This document shows positions 9,985-19,991 of a stretch of 64,000 nucleotides of DNA, one piece after another. The stretch comes from Spongiihabitans sp963422685 (lineage in GTDB: Bacteria > Pseudomonadota > Gammaproteobacteria > Arenicellales > Poriferihabitantaceae): NCBI GenBank assembly GCA_963422685.1, contig OY730442.1, forward strand, positions 806,001-870,000. Direction: 5' to 3'. The notes under the pieces are model-generated. The model searched no databases and was not told the origin of the DNA. It worked only from the letters and a program-made list of their open reading frames with translations. Both the position numbers and the translations under genes were made by a program. Position 1 is the stretch's first letter. Each line of letters begins with the position of its first letter.

Positions 9985-11328
9985 GCGTTGTTTAAACGCG
10001 GTGTTGGCAGGATTGCGGGTTTTAAACGGGTTCTCGCTCACTCTGGGGATGATCTGCACCGGCGTGCCTGTCAATTTATAGGTTTTGGCGAAATATTTCG
10101 CCAGATACTTTCGGTAAGAATCCGGAATAGTTGTCGCCCGATTGCCGTGAATCACAATTACCGGCGGATTCCGGCCGGCCTGATGGGCAAATTTGAGCCG
10201 CACCGGCCGCTGATTGTGCATCGGCGGCGGTGTTTGCGTCAGGGCATTTTCCAGCGTGCGGTTCAAACTGGAAGTGGCAATTGAAACCATGGCCGAATCG
10301 TATGCGCGCTTTGCGGCCGGTATGACATCTGCCAGGTTTGAGCCATGCAGGGCCGAGATAAAAACCGATTCCGGGGACGGCAGAAACGAAAGTTTGCTGT
10401 CCACTTCCTTTCTTATTATCCTGCGCTGCTGATTATCCAGGCCATCCCATTTGTTCACCACAATCACAACAGACCGGCCAAAATTGCGCACCATTCCTGC
10501 AATCGCTGCATCCTGGGTGACGATGCCCATTGACGCATCGACAACCATCAGGACGACATGGCTGGTTTCGATAGCCTGAAGCGTTTTTATGATCGAAAAT
10601 TTTTCAATCACCCCGTCAACCCGTGATTTCCTGCTGACACCGGCGGTATCAATCAACACATGGTTTTGACCGCAGACATTAAGGGGGATGGACACGCTGT
10701 CTCTGGTGGTCCCGGGGATGGCGCTCACTATGACCCGATGTTCTCCTGCAAGTCTGTTGGCGAGGGTGGATTTACCCACGTTGGGCCGACCAACGATGGC
10801 CACCCGGGGGACATGGTCATCAACCTGCGCTGCAATGTATTCATACCTTTGGAGTAATTTTAATATGAATCCTTCAATACCATCGCCGCGTTTGGCTGAA
10901 ATCGCAACCGGATTCCCCAGGCCAAGTTCCTGAAACTCGGACGTAGCCAGATGCGCGGCCATGCCTTCGGATTTATTGACCAGCACGTGAATTTCACGGT
11001 CACTTTGTCGTAATTGCATGGCAATCTCCTGATCCTGGGGCACCAGACCATCAATTGAATCGACCAGAAATAATACAGTTTCAGCTTCTTCGATGACCAG
11101 GTCCACTTGCTGCCTGACCAAAGATGAGAAGTCTCCCGGTTCGGATTCAATGCCTCCAGTATCGACCACAAGATAGGGTTTGTCGCCTATTCTTCCCCGC
11201 CCGTACAATCTGTCCCGGGTTACGCCGGGCTGGTCGTTGACCAGGGCATCACGGGAACAGGTCAGCCGGTTGAACAGCGTGGATTTACCGACGTTGGGCC
11301 GTCCCACCAATGCCAGTACAGGAAGCAT
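9961..11328 (-). CDS. der: Ribosome-associated GTPase Der (EngA)
   Basis: A double GTPase needed for 50S assembly (family knowledge). 455 residues with two Era-like G domains (GRPNVGKSTLFNRL at about 8 and GRPNVGKSTLANRL at about 180), each followed by DTGG or DTAG and NKS or NKWD motifs. A C-terminal KH-like domain with a basic tail follows. It lies downstream of bamB on the same strand, the usual gammaproteobacterial order. Its end overlaps the convergent LytM-like gene. Confidence 0.97.
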   Translation of the reverse strand: MLPVLALVGRPNVGKSTLFNRLTCSRDALVNDQPGVTRDRLYGRGRIGDKPYLVVDTGGIESEPGDFSSLVRQQVDLVIEEAETVLFLVDSIDGLVPQDQEIAMQLRQSDREIHVLVNKSEGMAAHLATSEFQELGLGNPVAISAKRGDGIEGFILKLLQRYEYIAAQVDDHVPRVAIVGRPNVGKSTLANRLAGEHRVIVSAIPGTTRDSVSIPLNVCGQNHVLIDTAGVSRKSRVDGVIEKFSIIKTLQAIETSHVVLMVVDASMGIVTQDAAIAGMVRNFGRSVVIVVNKWDGLDNQQRRIIRKEVDSKLSFLPSPESVFISALHGSNLADVIPAAKRAYDSAMVSIATSSLNRTLENALTQTPPPMHNQRPVRLKFAHQAGRNPPVIVIHGNRATTIPDSYRKYLAKYFAKTYKLTGTPVQIIPRVSENPFKTRNPANTAFKQRSGRRRKL

Positions 11329-11384
11329 GATTATCCAGGGTCAGGCTGTATCCGAATAAAATTACTGTGCCTGGAATGCGTGCT

Positions 11385-12557
11385 TTACAGCGCTGGAGAC
11401 AGGGATAAAGTACTCAGGCTGCCGGCCGATGAAAATACCGTAAACTGCCCGTCACCTTGAACCATGGCAGCCACCGCCCCGGATACCACCTCCCTGGTTT
11501 CTATCAGGCTGCCAGAATCGATATCCAGGGTATGAATATTACCTTCGGCATCCCCGACAATAACCCGACCACCCTGGACTATCGGCTGACTCACGCCGTG
11601 CCCCCGAAATGCCGGTTGCTCCCACAATGTACTGCCATCATCAAGGCTTAGCGCCACAACCTCTCCGAGTTCTCCGGTAACGAACAATTGATCCTGTGCG
11701 ATGGCCATGGGCAAACGAGTCGATACTTTTGCCCGCCAGATCACTTCGGCGTTTTGCAGTTGCAGCGCCACCACGCTGCCTTGATAGGCCGCCGCATAAA
11801 CCGTTGCGCCCCGAACAATTGGAGCGGCGTCGGAATCGCTTATTCGCTCCAGTTCATTCTGCCCTTTGACATAGGACAGCGAGGTTTCCCAATAATCTCT
11901 TCCGTTCACCACGTCGTTTGCAATTAACCTGCCGCTGGACAAACCAACCAATACGGCATCGCCAGTTATCACCGGGGTTGAATCGCCATGCAGACTTAAA
12001 CCAGGCGCTGCTTTTTCCAGTTGCCATGCGGTTTCGCCAGTCCGACTATCCAGGCCGATTATCAATCCATCTGCGGTGCGTACCAGCACCCGTCCTTTAC
12101 CGACCACAGGAATGGCGGAAATCTGCCGCCTGATCGCGCTGCGCCAGCGCATGGCGCCGTCATTGCTATCGAGTGCAAAAACCACGCCGCTGTCGCTGGC
12201 GGCCACTACCAGATTTTCACCTGCGCTGACTGCGGCGTATATCGGTGTACCCAGATTGTTTTCCCACAGCGTGGCGCCGGTGGCCGAATCAAAACAAAAA
12301 ATGCCTCCAGAGCGATTCGATACGTATAAATGCCTGCCGTAGTAAGCCGGCTTTAACAGCGCATAGCCCAAAGCAGCGCCGGCGCCAATATCCTTTTTCC
12401 AAAGGGTTTGTATTTCCTCGGCGCCGGTATCTTTTGGCAGCGACCCGGCTTTGATCGGTTCTTGGTAAACTCCCCAAAGAGATTCTTTCTCAACCTTACT
12501 CTGGCAGCCGGCCAGCACGGATAAAGCGACTATTATCGATATTAAATAAATTTTCAT
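11385..12557 (-). CDS. bamB: Outer membrane assembly lipoprotein BamB
   Basis: A component of the BAM complex that inserts beta-barrel proteins in the outer membrane (family knowledge). 390 residues with a lipoprotein signal ending in LSVLAGC (Cys about 18) and then PQQ-like beta-propeller blades (repeats such as GATLWE, GAMRWRS, GETAWQL, GSTLWEQ). It lies between yfgM and der. A purine-rich ribosome site precedes the ATG. Confidence 0.94.
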   Translation of the reverse strand: MKIYLISIIVALSVLAGCQSKVEKESLWGVYQEPIKAGSLPKDTGAEEIQTLWKKDIGAGAALGYALLKPAYYGRHLYVSNRSGGIFCFDSATGATLWENNLGTPIYAAVSAGENLVVAASDSGVVFALDSNDGAMRWRSAIRRQISAIPVVGKGRVLVRTADGLIIGLDSRTGETAWQLEKAAPGLSLHGDSTPVITGDAVLVGLSSGRLIANDVVNGRDYWETSLSYVKGQNELERISDSDAAPIVRGATVYAAAYQGSVVALQLQNAEVIWRAKVSTRLPMAIAQDQLFVTGELGEVVALSLDDGSTLWEQPAFRGHGVSQPIVQGGRVIVGDAEGNIHTLDIDSGSLIETREVVSGAVAAMVQGDGQFTVFSSAGSLSTLSLSPAL

Positions 12558-12717
12558 TTACAGGCGCCTCTGTTCATCAGGATTTTTTCGCGAGTCCAAA
12601 ACTATACGGCCAGCATGAAGATTTGCGCACCGCGCGCGTACCGGAAATACTGTATGCGCTGCAAGCGCAAAAACCAGTGGCCGCAATCGCGGAAAAAGAC
12701 CGTCCATAGCGGCGCAC

Positions 12718-13377
12718 TTAACCATTCCCGCTATTGCTGCCGGCGATATTATCCAGCTTCAATTGCACTAATCCCACGTGTGACGCGCCCTCTGGCAATG
12801 TCAGCAGGCTTCGCTCATAGGCGCTTCGAGCCAGATCATCGTCTCCAGCCAGCCCCCGCTGCGCAAACGCATCTCCCAGCAATTCCTGGTAACGGGATTC
12901 AAAACTGCCTTTATCTGCAATTTCCAATATTTTCAATGCCTTATCCGGGGTTTTCTGGGCCAGCAATACGGCGGCAAGGCGCAATCTGGAGATATGTCTG
13001 AATCCGCTGTCTTTGGTATTGTCCATGACCCAGGTGAGTTCCCGGACCGCCGCATCCAGGTCGCTGGCTTCGACCAAGGTTTTTGCCATCGCCAAAGCGG
13101 CAAGGTCGGCATACGCGGTGGACCGAAAATCCGCCTTTAGCTGATCCGCGACGGATTTAACATCGGCATCTGCCTGCCCGGATTGTAATTGCTCAAACAA
13201 AATAGACGCCTGCTCGCCCTGCGTCTGTTGATAGCTTTTCCAGTAATTAAATCCGGCAATACCGCCCAGTCCGAGTAATACTCCGGCAACGATGGATCTG
13301 CCATTCTCTTTCCAGAATGCCCTTGCTCGTGCGGTGTCATCGTCCAGCGCTAATTGCAGATGTCTTTCTTCCGCCAT
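12718..13377 (-). CDS. yfgM: YfgM-family tetratricopeptide protein
   Basis: An ancillary inner-membrane protein linked to the Sec translocon and periplasmic chaperones (family knowledge). 219 residues: a short cytoplasmic N-terminus (ARAFWKENGRSI), one transmembrane helix at about 29-47, and a periplasmic helical/TPR region. It sits between hisS and bamB as in other gammaproteobacteria. The 160-bp gap to bamB holds nothing recognised. Confidence 0.88.
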   Translation of the reverse strand: MAEERHLQLALDDDTARARAFWKENGRSIVAGVLLGLGGIAGFNYWKSYQQTQGEQASILFEQLQSGQADADVKSVADQLKADFRSTAYADLAALAMAKTLVEASDLDAAVRELTWVMDNTKDSGFRHISRLRLAAVLLAQKTPDKALKILEIADKGSFESRYQELLGDAFAQRGLAGDDDLARSAYERSLLTLPEGASHVGLVQLKLDNIAGSNSGNG

Positions 13378-13396
13378 TTGTATTTATTTCCTGAAG

Positions 13397-14662
13397 TTAC
13401 CGAATATTGTTGCGACACCATGCGACCAGTTGGTGCATGGGTATATTGTGCTGGCCGGTATTGTCACGCAAATGTTTAACCTGAACAACACCGGCTTTAT
13501 GTTCCGATTCGCCGATTATCAGCGCTATTTTTGCGCCGGATTGATCAGCGCGCTTCAATTGCACTTTTAGTTTACCGCCACCGCAATGACCGATTACCCG
13601 ATGGCCGCTGTCGCGCAATTGCTCTGCAACCGCCGTGGAGCCGGAGTTTTCGGTTGCCGAGACATCAATCAGGTATATCGTGTTTCGCTCGCGGTGATTA
13701 TTTTTACCCTGCCTGTTCACCAATTCGATCAGCCGCTCCAGGCCCATGGCAAAACCCATTGCCGGGGTGGGCCTGCCGCCTCTTTGCGCAACCAGTGAAT
13801 CATACCGGCCCCCGGCGCACACCGCATTTTGCGCACCCAACTGATCCGTAGTCCATTCAAATACCGTACCGCTATAATAATCCAGGCCCCTGACCAGCCT
13901 TGAGTTGATAATATAGTCGATATCCGAACGCTCCAGCGACTCGCACAGTCCATCAAAGTGCACCCTTTCTGCGGGTTTCAGATACGCCAGAACAGGCGGA
14001 GCGTTTGCCACGATGGCCCGGGTCCCGGGATTTTTACTGTCCAGAATACGTAATGGATTGTGGTCCAGCCTGCGTATACTGTCTTCATCAAGCTGATCGA
14101 GGTGATTTTTAAAATAGTTTTGCAGTGCAGTCCGGTAGGCATGCCTGGATGAATCAGACCCCAAGGTATTGATTTGCAATGTTATTCCATCCACATTTAA
14201 TCTCTTCCAGATTCGCTGGCCTACCCGAATTATCTCGGCATCAATATCCGGTCCATTCCAGCCAAATGCTTCAATGCCAAACTGGTGAAACTGGCGGTAA
14301 CGACCCTTTTGCGGTCGCTCTCGCCGAAACATGGGGCCCATGTACCAGATTCGTTGTTGTTGATTGTGCAACAGTCCATGTTGAATGCAGGCCCGTACCG
14401 TGCTGGCGGTGGCTTCTGGTCGCAGGGACAGGCTTTCTTCGCCGCTGTCGGTGAAGGTATACATTTCCTTTTCGACGATATCCGTGTGGCCACCAATGGA
14501 TTGTTGGAACAAAGCCGTGCGCTCCAGCATCGGTGTACGCATCTCCTGGTATCCGTACTGCCATCCAACCTCACGTAAAATGGATTCCACCCGATGCCAG
14601 ATATCGACATGCGCTGGCAGGCAATCATTCATACCGCGAACGGCTTGTATTTTATCGCTCAT
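13397..14662 (-). CDS. hisS: Histidyl-tRNA synthetase
   Basis: Charges tRNA-His (family knowledge). 421 residues. Class II motifs are visible: motif 2 (MYTFTDSGEESLSLRPEAT, then MGPMFRRERPQKGRYRQFHQ), the histidine-specific loop LVRGLDYYSGTVFEW, and motif 3 (PAMGFAMGLERL). A C-terminal anticodon-binding domain ends the protein. ispG, commonly between rodZ and hisS, is absent. Confidence 0.97.
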   Translation of the reverse strand: MSDKIQAVRGMNDCLPAHVDIWHRVESILREVGWQYGYQEMRTPMLERTALFQQSIGGHTDIVEKEMYTFTDSGEESLSLRPEATASTVRACIQHGLLHNQQQRIWYMGPMFRRERPQKGRYRQFHQFGIEAFGWNGPDIDAEIIRVGQRIWKRLNVDGITLQINTLGSDSSRHAYRTALQNYFKNHLDQLDEDSIRRLDHNPLRILDSKNPGTRAIVANAPPVLAYLKPAERVHFDGLCESLERSDIDYIINSRLVRGLDYYSGTVFEWTTDQLGAQNAVCAGGRYDSLVAQRGGRPTPAMGFAMGLERLIELVNRQGKNNHRERNTIYLIDVSATENSGSTAVAEQLRDSGHRVIGHCGGGKLKVQLKRADQSGAKIALIIGESEHKAGVVQVKHLRDNTGQHNIPMHQLVAWCRNNIR

Positions 14663-14705
14663 CAGACACGCATAAAGATTTGTCGACGATTCATTATCGA
14701 ACTAT

Positions 14706-15962
14706 TCAGGGCTCTACTTTAAAACGCGCGAAAATTTCGTCCTGGTGCGTTATGAATTCCACCGGACGTCCCAGATATTCAACCCGCGCACCCCGGGCGA
14801 CACCGACAAACACAAAAAATGGGGGGCTGCCTTTTAATTCCAGCGATTCACCCGCCGATACCGTGCGATAAATCAATTTCTCACCCTTGCCGTCCCGAAC
14901 GTCCAACCATGTTTGCTGGTCAATATTCAAAACAATCCGATCAGGCGAATCGGCATTGGATTGCAGTGCCTGCCCGGAATTCACCTGGCCAGATTCAGCC
15001 GGATTTTGTTCCGGGCCTTGCCCGCTGTCTGCGGCATCCCGGGAAGCCTGTAATCGGGTTTCAGCATCCATACTGGCGCTAGCACCAGGCTGATAATCAT
15101 TTTCGGCTGCGGTCAGGGTCAATAATGCTGCATTATTGTCGATTGCGGCAGCCACTGCGGATGCTGCCCTGGCGCCGCTTTCCCACTTGAACGGCTGCAG
15201 GCCGGCAACCCGGGATTCTCCAGTGACTGTATTTTGCAGGTTTCGACCCTGCCCTGTGGGTGTATCTGATTGAACCGGGCCTGCCTGCTTTGATTGCAAT
15301 TTCGCACGACCGGATTCAAATTCTTCAGAAAAATTCGGTTCGGGGAGTATGCTAACGGCTCGCGCTTCTTCATCCACCGAAATATTGAAGATCGCCTGAC
15401 CCTGGTCTGACCGGGCATCGCTATCGGCTGTTCCGCTATTTGAAATCACGCCATCGGATTGATTATCAGAATTCAAAATCGACAACCAGCCGCTGAGCCA
15501 ACTTTCGATCCATTGACTTGCCGGGTTGTCTTTTGGACTTTGCCAATACCATATTCCGCCTAAAAACATCACCGATAACAAACAAAACAGCAACGCCGAC
15601 CGCTTTCTGGATTTTTCCAGATGGCCATGATCCCGCAAATGACCAGGGTACAATACAACTGCGGCAGAAGGTATTTTTAAATATTGCTGGTGGAACTTGA
15701 TTTCATCAGAAATATCAATTCCAAGCAGATTGGCATAGCTTCGCCAGTATCCGATTATGTATGTGGCACCCGGCAATTTTTCATAATCATCGTTCTCCAG
15801 GGCCTCAATCCGGGCAACGGACAACAATAAATCGCTGGCGACATCCTTCATACTCCAGCCATACTCCCGCCGCTTTTTTCCCAGCAGACTGCCCGGAGAA
15901 GAAGAAAGAGACGAAGAAGACGTTCTGTATCCCGCCCGTTTTGTTGCAGGCCCTGACATCAT
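14706..15962 (-). CDS. rodZ: RodZ-like helix-turn-helix membrane protein
   Basis: A cell-shape factor that links MreB to the membrane (family knowledge). 418 residues with a cytoplasmic HTH domain (about 28-100, LLGKKRREYGWSMKDVA and GYWRSYANLLGID) and a basic patch. One transmembrane helix lies at about 122-140. A long Ser/Ala/Gln-rich low-complexity periplasmic linker leads to a C-terminal DUF4115-like domain (TWLDVRDGKGEKLIYRTV). It lies between pilF/pilW and hisS. Confidence 0.88.
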   Translation of the reverse strand: MMSGPATKRAGYRTSSSSLSSSPGSLLGKKRREYGWSMKDVASDLLLSVARIEALENDDYEKLPGATYIIGYWRSYANLLGIDISDEIKFHQQYLKIPSAAVVLYPGHLRDHGHLEKSRKRSALLFCLLSVMFLGGIWYWQSPKDNPASQWIESWLSGWLSILNSDNQSDGVISNSGTADSDARSDQGQAIFNISVDEEARAVSILPEPNFSEEFESGRAKLQSKQAGPVQSDTPTGQGRNLQNTVTGESRVAGLQPFKWESGARAASAVAAAIDNNAALLTLTAAENDYQPGASASMDAETRLQASRDAADSGQGPEQNPAESGQVNSGQALQSNADSPDRIVLNIDQQTWLDVRDGKGEKLIYRTVSAGESLELKGSPPFFVFVGVARGARVEYLGRPVEFITHQDEIFARFKVEP

Positions 15963-15973
15963 ACCAAGCGAAA

Positions 15974-16738
15974 TTATTTTAGCAGGCTGTCCAGTTGACT
16001 GTTCAGGGCGGACAAAGGAAATCGCTGGCGCAGTTCCCTTCCATATTGGCCCGCCTTGATTTTATCTCCCAGCTTAAGCTCCACATTGAACGCTAAAAAC
16101 AATGATCTCTCTGACAGCGACCCGGTACCAAAATAGCGCTCCAGAAATCCCCTGGCAGAAAGATACCGGTTCCGACTGAAACTTATTTCTGCCATGGGCA
16201 GCAATGCCTGGGGCAGCCTGGGCGATTGTGCCAAAACCACGCGCAGATAGTTTTCAGCCAAATCATAATGATCACCCAGAAAGTAGCACACCCCCAACCC
16301 CAGATTCGTGCTCAATCCCTGATCATTTGCTGCAACGCCCTCTATTGCGGTTAATCGCCTGATTCCCTTTGCCACCTGATTTTGCTGGCACAGGTGGATG
16401 CCATAATCATTGGCCGCTCGATAGTTCCCGGGATTCAGAGCAACCGATTTAGCGAAAAATGTCATGGCTTCATCATTATTTCCCATGCGTGCCAACAGCA
16501 GTGCCCTGGCATGATGAGCGGTGTCGGATTGCGGGTTGATGGAAAGTGCCATATCAAATTCCGAATTGGCGGTATCCAGTTGATTTCTCCTGAGATAGGT
16601 CATGCCAAGGTCAACATGGGCTTGCGCTCTTTTTTCGGGCTGCCACTTTTTCGATTGTTCGCTGGTTGAACGGATGCAGCCTGTCAGGAGCAGCGCCAGC
16701 ATCATTGCGAAAACACTGGATGCCTGCAGCCGGTTCAT
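15974..16738 (-). CDS. pilW: Type IV pilus biogenesis lipoprotein PilF/PilW
   Basis: The pilotin that places the PilQ secretin in the outer membrane (family knowledge). 254 residues with lipobox LLLTGC (Cys about 21) and tandem TPR units (AHVDLGMTYLRRNQLDTANSEFD, then the GNNDEAMTFFAKSVALNP type). The start overlaps the rlmN stop by 4 bp (ATGA), so translation is probably coupled. Confidence 0.88.
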   Translation of the reverse strand: MNRLQASSVFAMMLALLLTGCIRSTSEQSKKWQPEKRAQAHVDLGMTYLRRNQLDTANSEFDMALSINPQSDTAHHARALLLARMGNNDEAMTFFAKSVALNPGNYRAANDYGIHLCQQNQVAKGIRRLTAIEGVAANDQGLSTNLGLGVCYFLGDHYDLAENYLRVVLAQSPRLPQALLPMAEISFSRNRYLSARGFLERYFGTGSLSERSLFLAFNVELKLGDKIKAGQYGRELRQRFPLSALNSQLDSLLK

Positions 16739-17898
16739 GCAAACCTCCCTTTTTGTTCCTGCTGCTGCATCCGTTTTGACCGGTTGGTACGATCGATAAA
16801 ATCTCCGGCCAACTGCCCACAGGCCGCATCGATATCATCGCCTCGGGTTTTACGTATCACCGTAAAAATATTTTTCGCCAGTAACACATCGCGGAATCGA
16901 TTGATGGCATTAGCGCCGGAACGCTCAAACTGTGTCTGCGGAAAGGGATTAAATGGAATCAAATTAACCTTGGCGGGCATATCGCCCAGAATTCTGGCCA
17001 AACGCCGGGCGTGATCAACGCTGTCGTTTACATCCTTCAGCATGACATATTCGAACGTCACACGCTGCCGATTATTCTCTCCAACATAGCGTCTGCAACA
17101 GTCCAGCAGCAATTCGATGGGATATTTTTTATTCAATGGAACCAGTTTGTTCCGCAGCGGATTATCTGGCGCATGCAGGGACACGGCCAGGCTCACCGGG
17201 CATTGCTGGCGCAGCCGGTCCATCACCGGCACCAGTCCTGCGGTACTCAGCGTCACCCTTCTCCTGGACAATCCAAAGGAAAAATCATCCATCATCAAAC
17301 GCATTGCCGAAACAACGTTGTCAAAATTGAGCAACGGTTCGCCCATTCCCATCAGCACAACATTGGTTACTGGCCGACGTTGATCTTCATCATTGTTAAA
17401 AAAAGCATTTTCAACCAGGCCGCAAGCATCAGCACAATCGCCGATCAACGTCTCCAGAATATTGTTTGCAATCCAGACCTGGGAAATAATTTCATCGGCG
17501 TCCAGATTTCGATTGAATCCCTGTCGTGCGGTGGAGCAAAAAGTACAGTTCAACCCGCATCCAACCTGGGACGACACACACAGCGTTCCCCGCTCCGATT
17601 CCGGGATATATACGGTCTCGATACAATTCTCGTCCCTGAGTTTCAGCAGCCATTTAACCGTTCCATCCCCTGAGCATTGTTGACCGACTACCTGCGGCAG
17701 GTGCAAATTGGTATTTTGTCCAAGGGTTTGTCGCAGCCCCTTGCCCAGGTCGGTCATATCCGCAAAATCGGTTACCTTCCTTTGGTAGACCCATTGCAGC
17801 AGTTGTTTTGCCCGAAAAGGCTTCTCGCCTATGCTCTGGAAATAATTTTCCAGAGCGGGCCGGTCCAGGGACAAAAGATTAATCCGGGAGTCTGGCAT
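16735..17898 (-). CDS. rlmN: Dual-specificity 23S rRNA/tRNA adenine-C2 methyltransferase
   Basis: A radical-SAM enzyme that methylates A2503 of 23S rRNA and A37 of tRNAs (family knowledge). 387 residues. The CxxxCxxC cluster motif is CGLNCTFC. MGMGEPLLNFDNV, LSTAGLVPVMDRL and VSLHAPDNPLRNKLVP are all typical. The C-terminus holds the second catalytic Cys region (DIDAACGQLAG). It sits between ndk and pilF/pilW. Confidence 0.96.
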   Translation of the reverse strand: MPDSRINLLSLDRPALENYFQSIGEKPFRAKQLLQWVYQRKVTDFADMTDLGKGLRQTLGQNTNLHLPQVVGQQCSGDGTVKWLLKLRDENCIETVYIPESERGTLCVSSQVGCGLNCTFCSTARQGFNRNLDADEIISQVWIANNILETLIGDCADACGLVENAFFNNDEDQRRPVTNVVLMGMGEPLLNFDNVVSAMRLMMDDFSFGLSRRRVTLSTAGLVPVMDRLRQQCPVSLAVSLHAPDNPLRNKLVPLNKKYPIELLLDCCRRYVGENNRQRVTFEYVMLKDVNDSVDHARRLARILGDMPAKVNLIPFNPFPQTQFERSGANAINRFRDVLLAKNIFTVIRKTRGDDIDAACGQLAGDFIDRTNRSKRMQQQEQKGRFA

Positions 17899-17949
17899 GT
17901 TTCAATAATGACTGGCGCGGCAAATTTTCGCCTGATGCGTGACCATACG

Positions 17950-18381
17950 TTATCGGGTGCGAGGGCAAATTCCGCCAGCACCAAAGAAAAACCCAATTTC
18001 CTCAGCCGCCGTTTCTGCGGCGTCAGAACCATGCACCGCATTTTCCTCCACCGAGGCGGCAAAATCCGCCCGTATCGTCCCGGCCGCCGCGTCGGCGGGG
18101 TTGGTTGCGCCCATCACTTCACGGTTTTTTGCCACCGCATCTTCGCCCTCCAAAACCTGAACCATCACCGGCCCGGAAGTCATAAAACGAACCAGATCAT
18201 TGTAAAACGGGCGTGCGCGGTGCACAGCATAAAACTGCCTGGCCTGTTGTGCGCTCAGATGGAGCATTCTGGACGCCACTATTTTCAGACCTGCCGACTC
18301 AAATCGTTGATAAATACTGCCGATGTGGTTGCCGGCAACCGCGTCGGGTTTGACTATGGACAAAGTACGCTCTACCGCCAT
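17950..18381 (-). CDS. ndk: Nucleoside diphosphate kinase
   Basis: Balances NTP and dNTP pools by phosphate transfer through an active-site His (family knowledge). 143 residues beginning MAVERTLSIVKPDAV. The catalytic His lies in NAVHGSDAAETAAEEI. Normal length. It stands directly before rlmN, the common gammaproteobacterial order. Confidence 0.97.
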   Translation of the reverse strand: MAVERTLSIVKPDAVAGNHIGSIYQRFESAGLKIVASRMLHLSAQQARQFYAVHRARPFYNDLVRFMTSGPVMVQVLEGEDAVAKNREVMGATNPADAAAGTIRADFAASVEENAVHGSDAAETAAEEIGFFFGAGGICPRTR

Positions 18382-18458
18382 TTACAGCTCCTCAATTAAA
18401 AAGTTAAAAAGCCAGACTGATGAAAAGTTTGAATGGAAATTGTATACGCTCAGATGCA

Positions 18459-19916
18459 TCAGACACTTACTCCCGAAAACTTTCTGCCGGTTAATTTTGC
18501 ACCGCGGGTTCCAGTAACTTCTACTTCCACCCACTTGCACGGACCGCTTTCGCCATTGCCAGGCGAAACCGAAAATTCAACCGGAAAGTAGTTCGAAGCC
18601 CTTCCCGCCATGGAAATCAGATTTTCGCTGTCATGGGGCTGGCTTGATTCAACCAGGACCGTTTGTCGTTGTCCAACAAGGCCGCTCGCCACCTTCTTCC
18701 ATACCGCCTGACCAGCATTGCGCACCGCGATTGATCTTTGCCGGCCTATGGATTTCGATACCTGGGACGGGATTCTGGAGGCCGGCGTACCGGGTCGCGC
18801 AGAATAGGTAAATACATGCGGATAGGCAATTTCCAGATCGCTGACCGCGGATAATGTATCGTGAAAATGCTGGTCCGATTCGGTGGGGAAACCAACCATG
18901 ATATCTGCACTCAAAACCAGTTCAGGCACTGCGGTGCGCAGCGCAGCGATACGTCGGTAAACCTGTTCCCGGGTTGCGCGTCGTTTCATTCTTTTTAAAA
19001 TCAGCGTATTGGCGCTTTGTAACGACAAATGCAGTTGGGGACATATTTTTACATTGGTGCGCAGCAATTCAATAAACCCGTCGGTTATATGCGCGGGATC
19101 AATCGAGCTTAGGCGCAGGCGATACTCGCCCTTTATTTCCAGTAATGCGCATAATAACTCGGTCAGCCCAAAATTTTTTTCCGCAAAATCCGCACCATAA
19201 GACCCAATATCCACCCCGCATATAACGATTTCTCCGTATCCGTTCATAATCAGGCGTTCGCACTGGCGCTTTATCATCTCCGCTGAAAACGAGCGGCTCG
19301 GTCCGCGTGCGCTGTGAATAATACAAAATGTGCATGCCTGGTCGCAGCCCTGCTGAATTTGCACAAACGCCCGGGTCCGCCCCTCGAAACCGTGCAGCAA
19401 TTGATCCGGCAGGCTTATCTCTTTGTCCAGGTCCCGCAGCAGAACGGGTGGGAGCCGGTGCTGGTACAGATCATTTAACAGGTGGGGAATATCCAGTTTC
19501 TGACTATTCCCCACCACCAGATCAACCCCGGGAATTTCAGAACAGGTTTTGGCGTCCATCTGCGCGTAGCATCCGGTCACCACCACCCAGGCGTCGGGGT
19601 TTTGCCTGACGGCTCGGCGTACCGTTTGCCGGGCCTGCCGGTCCGCTTCCGCCGTGACAGTGCAGGTGTTGATGACATAAAGATCGGCCTTGTCGCTGAA
19701 ATTAACCCGTTGATAGTGGTCGCCCACCAGTTTTTCAGAGATCAATTCGGATTCAAACAAATTGACTTTGCACCCAAGGGTAGAAAATGCTACCCGTTTG
19801 GAAGTCAACGCCCTGTGCGCAGCCCTGCTTGTTGTAGTTTTGGCGATTGGGGTTTGGGGAAACGATACGCTGACAGAAGTCACGGGCCTGTACCTGAAAT
19901 TATTAACGCATGGCAT
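18459..19916 (-). CDS. mtaB: MtaB-type tRNA t6A methylthiotransferase
   Basis: A radical-SAM methylthiotransferase that adds ms2 to t6A37 in tRNA (family knowledge). 485 residues. The UPF0004 N-domain has FSTLGCKVNLFESE and the further Cys in INTCTV and VVTGCYAQ. The radical-SAM motif is CDQACTFC followed by the SARGPSRS loop. A C-terminal TRAM-like domain follows. The GCKVN motif favours MtaB over MiaB or RimO. The first 40 residues are a Ser/Thr/Arg-rich extension. It is inserted between the iscA-like gene and ndk, where the isc genes usually run straight to ndk. Confidence 0.88.
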   Translation of the reverse strand: MPCVNNFRYRPVTSVSVSFPQTPIAKTTTSRAAHRALTSKRVAFSTLGCKVNLFESELISEKLVGDHYQRVNFSDKADLYVINTCTVTAEADRQARQTVRRAVRQNPDAWVVVTGCYAQMDAKTCSEIPGVDLVVGNSQKLDIPHLLNDLYQHRLPPVLLRDLDKEISLPDQLLHGFEGRTRAFVQIQQGCDQACTFCIIHSARGPSRSFSAEMIKRQCERLIMNGYGEIVICGVDIGSYGADFAEKNFGLTELLCALLEIKGEYRLRLSSIDPAHITDGFIELLRTNVKICPQLHLSLQSANTLILKRMKRRATREQVYRRIAALRTAVPELVLSADIMVGFPTESDQHFHDTLSAVSDLEIAYPHVFTYSARPGTPASRIPSQVSKSIGRQRSIAVRNAGQAVWKKVASGLVGQRQTVLVESSQPHDSENLISMAGRASNYFPVEFSVSPGNGESGPCKWVEVEVTGTRGAKLTGRKFSGVSV

Positions 19917-19991
19917 ATGCGTGTTGACCCTGTTACGGGAGGGTTATGGCGATTTTTACGGTGATTTACAGGGTGATTATCTCTGACGACC

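Noticed and set aside
17011..18399. Two plus-strand frames of 220 and 240 codons antisense to rlmN and ndk.
   Set aside because: Shadows of strongly supported genes, without any motif.
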